A DNA stretch of 64,000 bases from assembly GCF_000820845.2 (NCBI RefSeq), contig NZ_CBXV010000003.1, positions 186,001 through 250,000 of the forward strand, written 5' to 3'. The position numbers and the translations under genes are program-made. This document shows positions 44,471 to 54,199 of the stretch, in pieces. The notes under the pieces were generated by a model. That model was not told the DNA's origin. It saw only the letters and a program-made list of their open reading frames with translations, and searched no databases. This DNA comes from Pyrinomonas methylaliphatogenes (GTDB taxonomy: Bacteria > Acidobacteriota > Blastocatellia > Pyrinomonadales > Pyrinomonadaceae). The stretch's first letter is position 1; each line of letters starts with the position of its first letter.

Positions 44471-45487
44471 TCAAGACTCCGCAGGAACGATGTCGAAGGT
44501 CAAACGCTCTCCGCGCCGTAAAACTGTCACCGGAACCCTCCGACCGACACGCTCGTCGGTCAAAAGCTTGTGTAGATCGTCTATCCCAGAGACGACCTGC
44601 CCATCGAAACCGATGATGCAATCGCCTTCAACCAATCCGGCGCGCTGTGCCGGGCTATCTTTTTCGAACGACACGATGAGCACGCCACTTTCCGTCGAAA
44701 GGTTGTAGTGTCTGACAAGCCTGCGCGGCAAAGTGACGTTCTGTCCGGCGATCCCGATGTAGCTACGCCGCACACGCCCATCGCGAATCAATCGGCTGGC
44801 GACGAACTTCGCCGTATCGATCGCCGTCGCAAAACAGATGCCTTGCGCTGGCAAGATCATCGCCGTGTTGACGCCGATCACTTCGCCTCGCGAATTGACC
44901 AGCGGCCCGCCGGAATTGCCCGGATTGAGCGCCGCGTCCGTCTGAATGATGTCATCCATCAATCGTCCAGATCGAGAACGCAGGCTGCGACCGAGCGCGC
45001 TGACTACGCCAGCCGTCACCGTGTACTGAAAACCATACGGATTGCCGATGGCGATCGCCAATTGCCCGACGCGCACCTTGCGCGATTCGCCGAGCGCCGC
45101 TGGCACAAGATTCGGCGCAGCGATCCGAATCACCGCCAAGTCCGTCTCCGGATCGTCGCCGATCAAGTCGGCCTGCGCGCGCCTCCCATCAGCCAACGTC
45201 ACTTCGATGCGCGAAGCTCCGTGAATGACGTGGCTGTTGGTCATGATCAGGCCATCCGGAGTGAAGATGAAGCCGCTTCCACTGCCGCGCGCTTCACGTC
45301 CGGCGCGCGCCTCTCTGTGCGCGAACCTAGACTCGATATTCACGACCGATGGACTGACCTTCTCCACCGCAGCGATTACCGCTTGCGAATAAGCATCGAG
45401 CAGTTCATCATCCTCCGACGCTCCGCTCGATCCCGCCGGATTAGAGGACCTCCCATCGCCTGACAATTCCACCAAGAACTTCTCCAT
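44471..45487 (-). CDS. S1C-family serine protease with PDZ domain (HtrA/Deg-like)
   Basis: A 338-residue trypsin-like protease. Catalytic triad: His in TNSHVIHG, Asp in ETDLAVIR, Ser in NPGNSGGPL. A PDZ domain follows at ~240-335 (SGVLIVSFEKDSPAQRAGLV). No signal peptide or transmembrane helix is visible after the ATG at 45487, so the protein looks cytosolic, unusual for HtrA, or its real start is elsewhere. It has a Ser/Gly/Asp-rich linker near residue 20. It lies 110 bases after the Rrf2 gene on the same strand; no operon is evident. Confidence 0.88.
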   Translation of the reverse strand: MEKFLVELSGDGRSSNPAGSSGASEDDELLDAYSQAVIAAVEKVSPSVVNIESRFAHREARAGREARGSGSGFIFTPDGLIMTNSHVIHGASRIEVTLADGRRAQADLIGDDPETDLAVIRIAAPNLVPAALGESRKVRVGQLAIAIGNPYGFQYTVTAGVVSALGRSLRSRSGRLMDDIIQTDAALNPGNSGGPLVNSRGEVIGVNTAMILPAQGICFATAIDTAKFVASRLIRDGRVRRSYIGIAGQNVTLPRRLVRHYNLSTESGVLIVSFEKDSPAQRAGLVEGDCIIGFDGQVVSGIDDLHKLLTDERVGRRVPVTVLRRGERLTFDIVPAES

Positions 45488-45595
45488 AACGCCTTTCAAA
45501 TTCGCCGTGATCTAGGGACTCTCCAAGCCCCGCTCGGCTCTCTCACATGCCCAATCGCATCCGCGCGATGCGCCTCACACCGTGTATCGTTTCGA

Positions 45596-46036
45596 TCAAC
45601 GGTCCCGCTTCGCGCCTTGAGCGCCGCAAGCCTGCAGCTCATCGAGCACATCTTGCAAACTGATCTTCGCGAGAGCGCGTTCGATCGCTCCTTCGACTTC
45701 ACCCTGCACGCGCTCAAGCACGGCGCAGATGTTCCGTCCAACCGCGCAACGCCGCAACGGCGCAGGATGAAGCGAGAAGGGCGAACCGCATTCTACCGCG
45801 CGATAGACCTCCGAGAGCTTGATCCTCGCAGGCGTGCGGGCAAGCTGCGCGCCACCGCTCGCCCCCCGCTGCGCGACGACCAGACGCGCGCGCGATAGAG
45901 CGCAAAGGATGCGCCTTATCACCACCGGATTGGTGTTGACGCTCCGCGCGATCTCGCCCGACTTCACGGGAACGTCGCCAGCCCGCGCAAGCAGCGCGAG
46001 CACATGAACGGCGACGGCGAAACGACTCGAAGCCAT
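45596..46036 (-). CDS. Rrf2-family transcriptional regulator
   Basis: A 146-residue winged-helix regulator. The helix-turn-helix lies at SGEIARSVNTNPVVIRRILC and the wing at RLVVAQRGASGG. The AVECGSPFSLH segment and RRCAVGRNICAVLE carry three cysteines near the positions used in IscR/NsrR-type proteins, so a thiol or Fe-S sensor is possible. The sequence is closer to YwnA-like members (CGSPFSLHP) than to IscR; no isc genes adjoin. It is likely autorepressed through the operator overlapping its promoter at 46053-46086. Confidence 0.85.
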   Translation of the reverse strand: MASSRFAVAVHVLALLARAGDVPVKSGEIARSVNTNPVVIRRILCALSRARLVVAQRGASGGAQLARTPARIKLSEVYRAVECGSPFSLHPAPLRRCAVGRNICAVLERVQGEVEGAIERALAKISLQDVLDELQACGAQGAKRDR

Positions 46037-46052
46037 GATCCGAGATCCCCAA

Positions 46053-46086
46053 ATGTAACTATATTGGTTACATTCTGATTTGTCAA
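46053..46086 (-). promoter_or_regulatory. Promoter and operator of Rrf2 gene
   Basis: On the minus strand TTGACA (46081-46086), a 17-base spacer and TATAGT (46058-46063) make a near-consensus sigma-70 promoter. The perfect inverted repeat ATGTAAC-N7-GTTACAT (46053-46073) covers the -10 box, as expected for an autoregulated Rrf2 operator. Confidence 0.8.
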
Positions 46087-46152
46087 CTCCGATGAGCTTG
46101 CCCGCGGAAGCCGCAGTCCGGGCGAGGACTGCGCTTGAGGCGGACTCCGGCC

Positions 46153-47856
46153 TCAGTCCCCGGCAGATCGAGCTGGCGGTTCGAAAGCGCTCGCATCGAG
46201 CAATCTGAGCCCGCGCGCGTCGTTGTAGTATGGGGCGATCTTTCCCTCCAAAGGCCTCAATCCGCGCTTATCGCGCTTCCCAGAGAGATCGAGGTACAGG
46301 CGCTTGCGCAGCAGGCGTTCCGGCACGCCAGCGAAGCGGAGCAGCGGATATTTGACCTGTGGGCCGAACAGTTTCCGCCCGATGAAGTGGTAATAGAAGG
46401 GCACGCCTAGAGCGAACTTGTAGCGCGCGAAGCTCTCCGCGCGCCAGAATTCGAGATTGTACTTCCAACAGGTGAAGAAGAACTCCCATTGCAGGTCGGT
46501 CATCTCGATCAATTTAGCTCCCGGCTTTCGCCCCAAGCGCGTGTTCTCTAACGGCACGAACCACGTCGGGACGAACGTCCCCTTCGCATCGCGAAGATCG
46601 CGGAGCAGATCGAGCGATTGTTTCGTATCCTCTTCCGTCTCCCCCGGCAATCCGATGATGAAGGTGCAGAATGGATACCAGTTGTGTCGATTGAGTATCT
46701 CCATCCCTTTGAGGACGACGTCGCGCCACTGCGTTGAACGGTAAGGATAAGCCTTCCCTTTCATGTACATATCGAACAGGCGAGGGCTTCCGGTTCCCAA
46801 CCCGATAATCGGATCGACGACGCGTTTGTCCGGGTCGGTCGATTCCGGGTGGCGCACGTGCGAGCGCGGGACGACGATCGGCGAAAGCTTCTCGATCACT
46901 GTCGGATCGCGCACGACGGGCGCGATTGTAATGTGCGATAACTGAATGGTTTCAAGCCCGGGCACGGCGGCGATGCTGCGGAAGAGGCGTTCGAGCGCCG
47001 GCACGTTCGTCACAAAGTTAGGCAACTGCTCGTAAAGGAAGATGTCTTCGGAGACGATCATCACTTCGGTCGCCCCTTCGCGCACATTGACGCGCACGCT
47101 CTCGAGGATGTGTTCGAGCGGGAAGGAGCGCCCCATTTTCGTCGCGGGCGAGCAGAACTGGCAACCGCGACCGCACCCGCGCGTGATCTCGACGACGCCG
47201 AAAGTCGAGCGATGGCGCACGACGGGGATCTCGTCGATGGTCGGTTGTTGGGTTTTCGGGATTTTGATGACGCGCGGCAAGGTCGGATCCCCGGCGATGA
47301 TGCGGCGAAACAGGTCGTTGAGCACTCGCTCGACCTCACCATCGATCAGGTAATCTATCTTGAATTCGTCGAGTCGATCGGCGCGCTCCAGTTGCCAAGC
47401 CCCCGGTCCGCCGACGACGATCTTCGGCTTGTACTTTCTCACCACAGGATGCGTCACGATGCGCATGAACTCCTGTGCGTTGAGCGGTATCAAGTCTGGT
47501 CCGGCTAGCTTCGAATAGACATCGGTCGCATAAGATATGCCAAGCGGATTATGCGCGTGGATAGCCAGGATCTGCGTCTCCGGTCCGACGAACCGATGGA
47601 GATTCTCAGGGTAGCAGGTGACGACATCCCTCTCATCGTATTCACGCAAGAGCAAGGTTTCGACCATGCGTAACCCGTTCGGAACGTACTTAGCTCTTCC
47701 ATCGGGCCATGATTCACAGATCAAAGCGTCCGGGTTGATGAAATGCCGGCTGTACTTGGCGGGAATCGTTGCGGATAGCATCTGCTGCCATATGCTGTGC
47801 TTATATTCGCTTGCTTCTGTCGCCGACGCGGTCAGAACGATTCTAGGCGAGCCCAT
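46153..47856 (-). CDS. Radical SAM protein with N-terminal Rossmann-like (B12-binding-type) domain
   Basis: A 567-residue radical SAM enzyme. The N-terminal ~180 residues form a cobalamin-binding-like Rossmann region ending KPKIVVGGPGAWQLE, but the DxHxxG B12 motif is not seen. The cluster motif is CGRGCQFC (~225), with the usual FGVVEITRGCGRG lead-in. IIGLGTGSPRLFDMYMKG and FIIGLPGETEEDTKQSLDLL follow, as in Elp3-like radical SAM proteins. The start at 47856 (MGSPRIVL) has GGAGGGG six bases upstream; the open frame to 47919 is not needed. Divergent, with a 480-base gap, from a second radical SAM gene. Substrate unknown. Confidence 0.85.
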   Translation of the reverse strand: MGSPRIVLTASATEASEYKHSIWQQMLSATIPAKYSRHFINPDALICESWPDGRAKYVPNGLRMVETLLLREYDERDVVTCYPENLHRFVGPETQILAIHAHNPLGISYATDVYSKLAGPDLIPLNAQEFMRIVTHPVVRKYKPKIVVGGPGAWQLERADRLDEFKIDYLIDGEVERVLNDLFRRIIAGDPTLPRVIKIPKTQQPTIDEIPVVRHRSTFGVVEITRGCGRGCQFCSPATKMGRSFPLEHILESVRVNVREGATEVMIVSEDIFLYEQLPNFVTNVPALERLFRSIAAVPGLETIQLSHITIAPVVRDPTVIEKLSPIVVPRSHVRHPESTDPDKRVVDPIIGLGTGSPRLFDMYMKGKAYPYRSTQWRDVVLKGMEILNRHNWYPFCTFIIGLPGETEEDTKQSLDLLRDLRDAKGTFVPTWFVPLENTRLGRKPGAKLIEMTDLQWEFFFTCWKYNLEFWRAESFARYKFALGVPFYYHFIGRKLFGPQVKYPLLRFAGVPERLLRKRLYLDLSGKRDKRGLRPLEGKIAPYYNDARGLRLLDASAFEPPARSAGD

Positions 47857-48336
47857 CAACATCCCCTCCATCGCTAAGATCTTTAAGGCGAGCTCGGGAT
47901 AGGGGGCCCGCAAGTCCACCTTCGACAGTCAATTGTACGGGAGCCCCCTTGGCGGAGAGTTTATTCGAATCGCTTCGCGATGTCGATCCATCTCTGTCGA
48001 GCTTCTCCTTCGAGGATCCGCGCCGACACTCAGCTTATCCATCCGCATCTCGCGTCGCTGAAGCCAACTCGCTCAAAGCGTCACGAGCGCGCCTAGGTAT
48101 TGACATCGACTGATCCTGTAGTAAGATTGGGGCCGACGAACGCCAACGAACGAGGACGAACTCGGAAATGGGCGATGGGTCAACCCGCTCACGCATCACG
48201 CGCGTAGACACTGAAGGAGCGGTTGGCTAGTTCTTTGAGCGATCACGAGGCCGCGCTTTCGCCAAGTCTTCTGTTAAAGCCGCCGGCAGAGTGAGAACTG
48301 CACAAAAGCTCTCACCTGAATCGAAGGGAGGAAGTC
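47857..48336. other. Intergenic region between divergent radical SAM genes
   Basis: No gene is supported. A strong plus-strand promoter at 48100-48127 leaves a leader of about 205 bases before the ATG at 48337. The leader is fairly structured-looking but matched no riboswitch I know. Confidence 0.5.
48100..48127 (+). promoter_or_regulatory. Sigma-70-like promoter of radical SAM gene
   Basis: TTGACA (48100-48105), a 16-base spacer and TAAGAT (48122-48127). The resulting transcript would start about 48134 and carry a ~200-base 5' leader. Confidence 0.6.
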
Positions 48337-49659
48337 ATGGAAGAGCTCAACGCGCAGTTAGAATCAGGGAAGCCGCAAGAAGCAGCGCTATCTAATCCAC
48401 CATTCCGAATGGATGTCCGCCTGCATCAGATACTCACAAGGCCGAGAAGTAAACCCACTTTGCCACAGGCCGAACCTCAAACTTTACCGGAGCCGATCTT
48501 CCCCCAACATCCTGAGCTTCTCGGAGATGATCCTTCGGAAGAAGAGGCCCACAAGGCCGCCGTTGCCGGCCAGCGACACTGGTCGGCCCCGCTGGTGCTG
48601 CGCGCTATGCGCGGCTGGTTGTTCCCTTACATAAAATCGCTCGTGCTGCCAGGCGATTTTCATCCGATCATCGCCTATCTTTTCACGGAATGGAGATGCA
48701 ATTTGGATTGTCACTACTGTTGGGCTTTCGATAACCGGGTCAAAGGCATGACCGAAGATATAGCCAAACGCTCGATCGACTGGTTACACGATGGCACCGT
48801 GTGTCGCGTGCTCGCGCTGATGGGCGGAGAGCCGCTTTTGCGCCCTCAGTTCATCCACAAGGTCATCTATTACGCGGCCAAAAAGGGATTCTGGGTCTAT
48901 CTGCCGACGAACGGGCGCCTGATGAAGCCAGATGTGATAGACCGAATCGCAGATGCAGGTGTCGCGGTCGTAAACCTAGCCGTAGATTCCGTGGACAAAA
49001 AGCCCAGCCTGCCCAAGGCGCTCAACCCCATACGGCCATACTTCGATTACTTGATCAGAAAACAATACAAGTATGGCTACTCGGTCTTCCTTAACATCAA
49101 CATCTGCCGGAATAATCTGGAAGACGTAAAGCAACTGACCGAGATCGCGCACGAGAACGGTATCGCCACAGACTACCACATAAATGAGTCGCCGATGCTC
49201 CGCGAAGACCACTTCAAGCACTACGAAGAGAACGAAACTTTCATCCGCCCGGAGGATTGGCCCAAAGTCGACGAAGTCATAGACTGGCTCTGCGAGAAGA
49301 ATCGCCAAGGGTATAAGATGACGAACTCCGTGCAGCGTCTCCAAGAGATGAAGGCGTTCATGCGCGGCAAACTTCAGGATTGGAATTGTCGGGCCGGTCA
49401 GAATTCCATCATAATCCGCGTGGACGGCACGCTAGCGCCTTGCTTCCCGATGTACTCGGCCACCTATGACTGGGGCACAATCGAAAACCCCAAGTTTGAA
49501 GTTGAGCAGCTAAACCAGATGAAGAGAGAGTGTCAACCACATTGCTTCTCCACCCTTAACCATACCCTAGCCTATTGTTACAAAGCATCGCGGGTCATTA
49601 AATGGCTCTTCAAACAAGCGGCGCGCGGATTCCAAGGCACGACCGGCAGCTTCGACTGA
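48337..49659 (+). CDS. Radical SAM protein with SPASM-like C-terminus
   Basis: A 440-residue radical SAM enzyme. GGGAGGAAG precedes the ATG. An acidic, Pro-rich N-terminal region (~1-85) leads to the cluster motif CNLDCHYC (~131) within FTEWRCNLDCHYCWAFDNRV. LALMGGEPLLRPQF is the GGE motif that binds SAM. The C-terminus has clustered cysteines (DWNCRAGQ, LAPCFPMYSATYDWGTIENP, CQPHCFST, YCYK), a SPASM/twitch-like auxiliary cluster region. Such proteins often modify peptides or small metabolites. It pairs divergently with another radical SAM gene and precedes an SRPBCC gene on the other strand. Confidence 0.88.
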   Translation: MEELNAQLESGKPQEAALSNPPFRMDVRLHQILTRPRSKPTLPQAEPQTLPEPIFPQHPELLGDDPSEEEAHKAAVAGQRHWSAPLVLRAMRGWLFPYIKSLVLPGDFHPIIAYLFTEWRCNLDCHYCWAFDNRVKGMTEDIAKRSIDWLHDGTVCRVLALMGGEPLLRPQFIHKVIYYAAKKGFWVYLPTNGRLMKPDVIDRIADAGVAVVNLAVDSVDKKPSLPKALNPIRPYFDYLIRKQYKYGYSVFLNINICRNNLEDVKQLTEIAHENGIATDYHINESPMLREDHFKHYEENETFIRPEDWPKVDEVIDWLCEKNRQGYKMTNSVQRLQEMKAFMRGKLQDWNCRAGQNSIIIRVDGTLAPCFPMYSATYDWGTIENPKFEVEQLNQMKRECQPHCFSTLNHTLAYCYKASRVIKWLFKQAARGFQGTTGSFD

Positions 49660-49670
49660 AACCATCTGGC

Positions 49671-49716
49671 GGCGGTGAAGAGCTTCGTATTTTGACTAAC
49701 AGCGCTCTTCATCGCC
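49671..49716. terminator. Bidirectional stem-loop between convergent genes
   Basis: GGCGGTGAAGAGC (49671-49683) pairs with GCTCTTCATCGCC (49704-49716), one mismatch in 13. It lies between the stop of the radical SAM gene (49659) and the stop of the convergent SRPBCC gene (49729). Confidence 0.65.
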
Positions 49717-49728
49717 GCACCTCAAGCC

Positions 49729-50205
49729 TCACGAATTCGCCGCCGACTTTGAGTTGAAGATGTCCGCAAGCGCCCGTCGTCTAAACGAGAAGATCTCATG
49801 TAACTTCCTTTCGACCGTCAGCTCACGGACCAATCTCCCTAGAGGGCCTAAGGGAAGCGCGTAGTGAACGATATCCCGTACCTCAACGCCATCCTCCTTC
49901 TCCTTGAAGATGTGCTGATGATGCCAGAAACTATACGGCCCGAAACGCTGCTCGTCGACGAAATAGCGCGGTTCGATAAGATGCGTTATCTCCGTCACCC
50001 AGGTCATCGGTATCCCGAGTAAAGGTTTAATTCGATAGGTGATGATCAGCCCGGGGTAGATTCGCTCCGGGACCTCGCTAGTGATGCTAAAGCTCAACCA
50101 AGCTGGAGTGATCTTAGGGAGATTGCGTGGATCGGAGAAGAATCGCCATGCCTCCTCTAAACTGACCGATAGATGTTGCTTGTAATCGAGACGAGCTATT
50201 CTCAT
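49729..50205 (-). CDS. SRPBCC-family ligand-binding protein
   Basis: A 158-residue START/Bet v1-like protein. The opening (RLDYKQHLSVSLEEAWRFFS) and DPRNLPKITPAWL match the SRPBCC 'cell division inhibitor / CoxG-like' group. GLIITYRIKPLLGIPMTWVT and SFWHHQHIFKEKEDGVEVRD follow the fold to the C-terminal helix. The start is set at 50205 (MRIARLDY) by family length; the frame reaches 50250. Neither start has a strong ribosome site. It may bind a hydrophobic ligand; its neighbour is a radical SAM gene. Confidence 0.8.
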   Translation of the reverse strand: MRIARLDYKQHLSVSLEEAWRFFSDPRNLPKITPAWLSFSITSEVPERIYPGLIITYRIKPLLGIPMTWVTEITHLIEPRYFVDEQRFGPYSFWHHQHIFKEKEDGVEVRDIVHYALPLGPLGRLVRELTVERKLHEIFSFRRRALADIFNSKSAANS

Positions 50206-50250
50206 CGTTTTAGCTACATCCAAGTGAAATTGATAAGAATCAAACCGCAA

Positions 50251-50747
50251 GAAGGATTTTCTACGGCAAGGTCGAGTTCAATTTCAACTTTCGATTCAAC
50301 TGAGAAGTGAGGTTGCCCGACATCCTTCTCCATGACTTCGCCTTGGGAGTGCGGTGTCGGCGGCGAGGATTTCGACGAGTTACCCAGCACCCTTCTCTAT
50401 GATTTCGACTTCGGCGAGAGTTCCCGAAAATTAAAACTTCTTAAGACAACTCGGTATGTGCCTAGAGAAGTCGGTTCGGCAAAACGCATGAGATTACGAA
50501 TTTTTGGATATCAATCCAAATTTCTGGATTTCGGATGATTCTCACCGCCAGTCAGGGAGGAAGCGAAATCTCTGTTAATCAATGACTTATGCCGATAGAC
50601 CGTCAGCTTCCGAATGCTCGGCACACGCTTTGCCTCGATTGATAGTTGAGGAGTTGCCCGCAAAATCGAAGCTTCTTGCCTGCCCTTTTAAGAGGGTGAG
50701 GATCATCTCGCCCCCTAACCGCACAGAATCAAGGGAGGAAGATCCAG
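50251..50747. other. Intergenic region of about 500 bases
   Basis: No gene is supported. It holds a repeat pair at 50312/50379, a short inverted repeat TTTGGAT-ATCA-ATCCAAA at 50503-50520, and the ribosome site GGGAGGAAG of the receptor at 50748. Confidence 0.5.
50312..50414. repeat. Imperfect direct repeat pair, 67 bp apart
   Basis: Copies at 50312-50347 and 50379-50414 agree at 28 of 36 bases; the clearest shared string is CCTTCTC.ATGA.TTCG.CTT. The DNA between is unrelated. Confidence 0.65.
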
Positions 50748-53700
50748 ATGTTTAATTCAGGCAAAAGCAGTCTTTTGAGCTATGCTTTGGCGATCGCTTT
50801 AGTCGCCTTCTGGTCCTCAATCGTAGTTTTACCGCAAGCTGAGACCGGGCAGATCTCCGGAAGAGTTCTTGACCCGAATGGAGCGGTCGTAGCCGGCGCG
50901 ACGGTCACGGTCAAATCCGTGGGCACCGGTGCGGAGCGAACGGTTACGACGAACGATGAAGGTTTTTACGTCGTGACCAACCTGCAACCGGGCTTGTACG
51001 ACGTCTCCGTAGAAGCGCGAGGCTTCAACCGGGCGACGCAGCGCACGCAGGTCACCGTCGGTTCGCGCAACACGGTTGACTTTTCTCTTGCCGTCGCTGC
51101 CGTCACAGGCGGGACGGTTGAGGTCGTCGCTGGCGGCGGGCTAGAGGTCAACACGCAAACGCAGGAGCTTTCGACGATCGTCTCCGAAAGCCAAATACGT
51201 CAATTGCCGACGCTCACGCGCAACCCGTATGATCTGGTGTCCTTATCGGGCAACGTTTCGACGGTAGACCCCTCGGGGCGCGGCGCAGGCGTCGCGATCA
51301 ACGGGCAACGCGCCGCGAGCACTAACGTCCTGCTCGATGGCGTAGAGAACGTTGACACTTTCACGGCGACTGTTGGACAGAGCATCCCGCTCGATGCTGT
51401 GCAGGAGTTCCGCGTCGTCAGTAGCACGTTCACGCCGGAGTATGGGCGAGCTTCAGGTGGCGTCGTCAATGTTGCGACCAAATCGGGCACGAACGAGTTT
51501 CACGGCTCGCTCTATGAGTTCAATCGAGTGTCGCGACTGGCATCGAACAGTTTCGACAACAACGCCAACGGATTGAAGAAAGGCGTCTTCGCGCGCAATC
51601 AATTCGGCTACTCAGTTGGCGGGCCAGTCATCCTGCCGGGCTTCAACGGCAAAGACAAACTCTTTTTCTTCAACAGCACAGAGTGGATCCGCGTCCGCAG
51701 CACAGCGCCGGTGATCAACGTCGTGCCGACGCCACAGCTTATCGCGGCTTCCGCCCCAGCGACGCAAGCCTTCTTCAGCGCTTACGGGCAGTTGGCGACC
51801 CCGATCAATGGGACGATCTATACCGTGAATGACGTAAGAAACAAGCTTGGCTTGCCATCTACCGGAGCTTCGCCTCGCTGCCGGGCAACCTGCCGGCCTT
51901 CGGACAGGTGCGCTACCAAGTGCCTCGCGATCAAGGTGGCGGCGATCCGCAGAACACCTACTTGACGGTGACGCGTATCGATTGGAACTTGAGCAGCAAA
52001 ACCCAAATCTACGGTCGCTACGGCATACAGAAAGTAGATCTTTTTGCTGGCACCATCAGCTACAGCCCCTATCAGGGCTACAACACCGGGGAGCATGACT
52101 TCAATCAAAACGCCATGCTATCGGTGACCCACACCTTCTCATCGCGTTTCGTCTCGCAGACGAAACTTTCGTACAACCGTTTGAATGATCTGCAACCTCT
52201 TACCGAGAAAGGCGATGTGCCCACGCTCTACCTTTTCCCCAACACGCCGGGCTCGATAGATGGTTTCAATTTCGCTTTCCCCGGATTCCTACCCTTCAGT
52301 CCGGGAAGCGGCATCCCCTTCGGCGGACCGCAGAATGTAGGCGAAATCACCGAAGATCTGAACTACACATTGGGGAAACATCAATTGCGATTCGGCGGAC
52401 TTTACGTCTACATTCAGGATAACCGCACATTCGGCGCTTATGAGGAGGCGAGCGAGTCGCTTGGACGTCAGGGCAACTACGCAGCCGCGCTCAACAACTT
52501 CGTCCAAGGCTTGCTCTTCCAATTCCAAGGAGCGGTGAATCCGCAAGGCAAATTCCCGGGCGACACGATTCAACTCCCGGTCGGTCCGCCGCAGTTTAGC
52601 CGCAGCAACCGCTACCACGAGTTCGCCTTCTACTTCAACGACACGTGGCGCGTCGTTCCCAGACTGGCGCTCAATCTCGGTTTGCGCTACGAGTACTACG
52701 GCGTACAACACAATAAGAACCCACAACTCGACTCGAACTTCTACTTCGGCTCGGGCTCGAACATCTTCGAGCGCATCCGCAACGGCAAAGTCTATATCGC
52801 TCCCGCCAGTCCGATAGGCGAGCTGTGGAAACCGCAGAAGAACAATTTCGCCCCGCGCCTTGGTTTTGCGTGGGATCTGTTCGGCGATGGGAAGACCAGT
52901 CTGCGCGGTGGATACGGGATCGCCTATGAGCGGAACTTCGGCAATGTGACGTTCAATGTCATTCAAAATCCGCCCAACTACGCGGTCGTCTCGATCATCG
53001 CCGGCACAGACGTGCCGACGATCCCGATCAGCGTCAGCAACGCTGGTCCGTTAGCCGGGACGGGATCGAAAGTTCTGCCGGTAACGAGCCTGCGACATGT
53101 GAGAGAAGACATCAAGACGGCTTACGCGCATCTTTACAGTCTCTCCTTCGAACATGAACTAGCCCCACGGACGATCGTCTCAGTCGAGTTCACCGGTTCG
53201 GCTGGAAGACGTTTGTACGACATCGCCAACATCAACCGCACGGGAACGGGGCTGCGTTATCTGAACAGCACGACTCCGCTGGTCACCGGCGGCACCACGA
53301 CGCGCCTTAACGGCCAGTACTCGAACATCAACACTCGCGGGAGCAACGGGCGTTCGAACTACAACGCGCTCGTCGCCTCGATCGAAAGCAGCAACTGGCG
53401 CAACCTCGGACTGAACTTCGGCGCGCGCTACTCGTACGCTGTGACCAAAGACGACCTCAGTTCGACCTTCAGCGAGTCATCGAACAACTTCAACCTCGGG
53501 TATCTTGATCCGTTCAATCCCGACCTCGATTACGGCTATTCGGATTTCGACATCCGCCATCGCTTCATCGGCAACTTCACATGGGACATCCCCGTAGCGC
53601 GTAACGCCCATGGCTTCGCGCGTCAAGCGTTTGGCGGATGGACGCTCGCAGGCATCATCGAAGCGCGGACCGGTGCGCCGTTTACCGTTTACGACTGCAC

Positions 53701-54124
53701 CAACGCGATCACGACCTGCATTCGACTTATTCCGACAGGCGCGCTGAGCTTCTCAGGATCGGGCAATCCGCCGCCCATTTCCGGCACGCCCAATCGCTTC
53801 AACTACATCGATCTGAGTAATCAGACGCCAAGCAGTTTCACCGACGTCTCAGGCGGGACGGAAGTTGGACCGTTCCCATCGAACATGACGCGGCGTAACG
53901 CCTTCCGTCGTCCCGGATACTGGAACATAGACGGAGCGGTCTACAAAGAGTTCTTCTTCGGCGAGAAATATCGCCTGCAACTGCGCGGCGAATTCTTCAA
54001 CCTCTTCAACCACCCGAACCTGTTCATCCGAGCGGGCGAGACGGACATAAGCTCTTTCAACTATGTACCGGCATATCGCGACGGACGTCGCAACGTCCAA
54101 CTGGCGTTGAAGTTCATCTTCTAA
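50748..54124 (+). pseudogene. TonB-dependent receptor, Oar-like, frameshifted near 51855
   Basis: Two overlapping frames make one receptor. The first (50748-51965) has signal peptide LSYALAIALVAFWSSIVVLP, the carboxypeptidase-regulatory domain (GQISGRVLDPNGAVVAGATV), plug INGQRAASTNVLLDGVENVD and FTPEYGRASGGVVNVATKSG, then loses sense after NKLGLPSTG. The second is in the -1 register and is meaningful from IYRSFASLPGNLPAFGQVRY (~51858) to the barrel end NVQLALKFIF at 54124. Restoring one base gives about 1125 residues, the size of the other receptors. There is no homopolymer at the junction. It is either a recent pseudogene or a sequence error. Confidence 0.8.
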
Positions 54125-54131
54125 CGCGCTG

Positions 54132-54164
54132 AGCGGGGAGGAGCGTTTCAAGATCCTCCCCGCT
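54132..54164 (+). terminator. Terminator hairpin of TonB receptor gene
   Basis: AGCGGGGAGGA (54132-54142) and TCCTCCCCGCT (54154-54164) form a perfect 11-bp stem eight bases after the stop. Confidence 0.7.
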
Positions 54165-54199
54165 GCATTCCCTCTCCCGGTTCTAATGGCTCCTATTCG

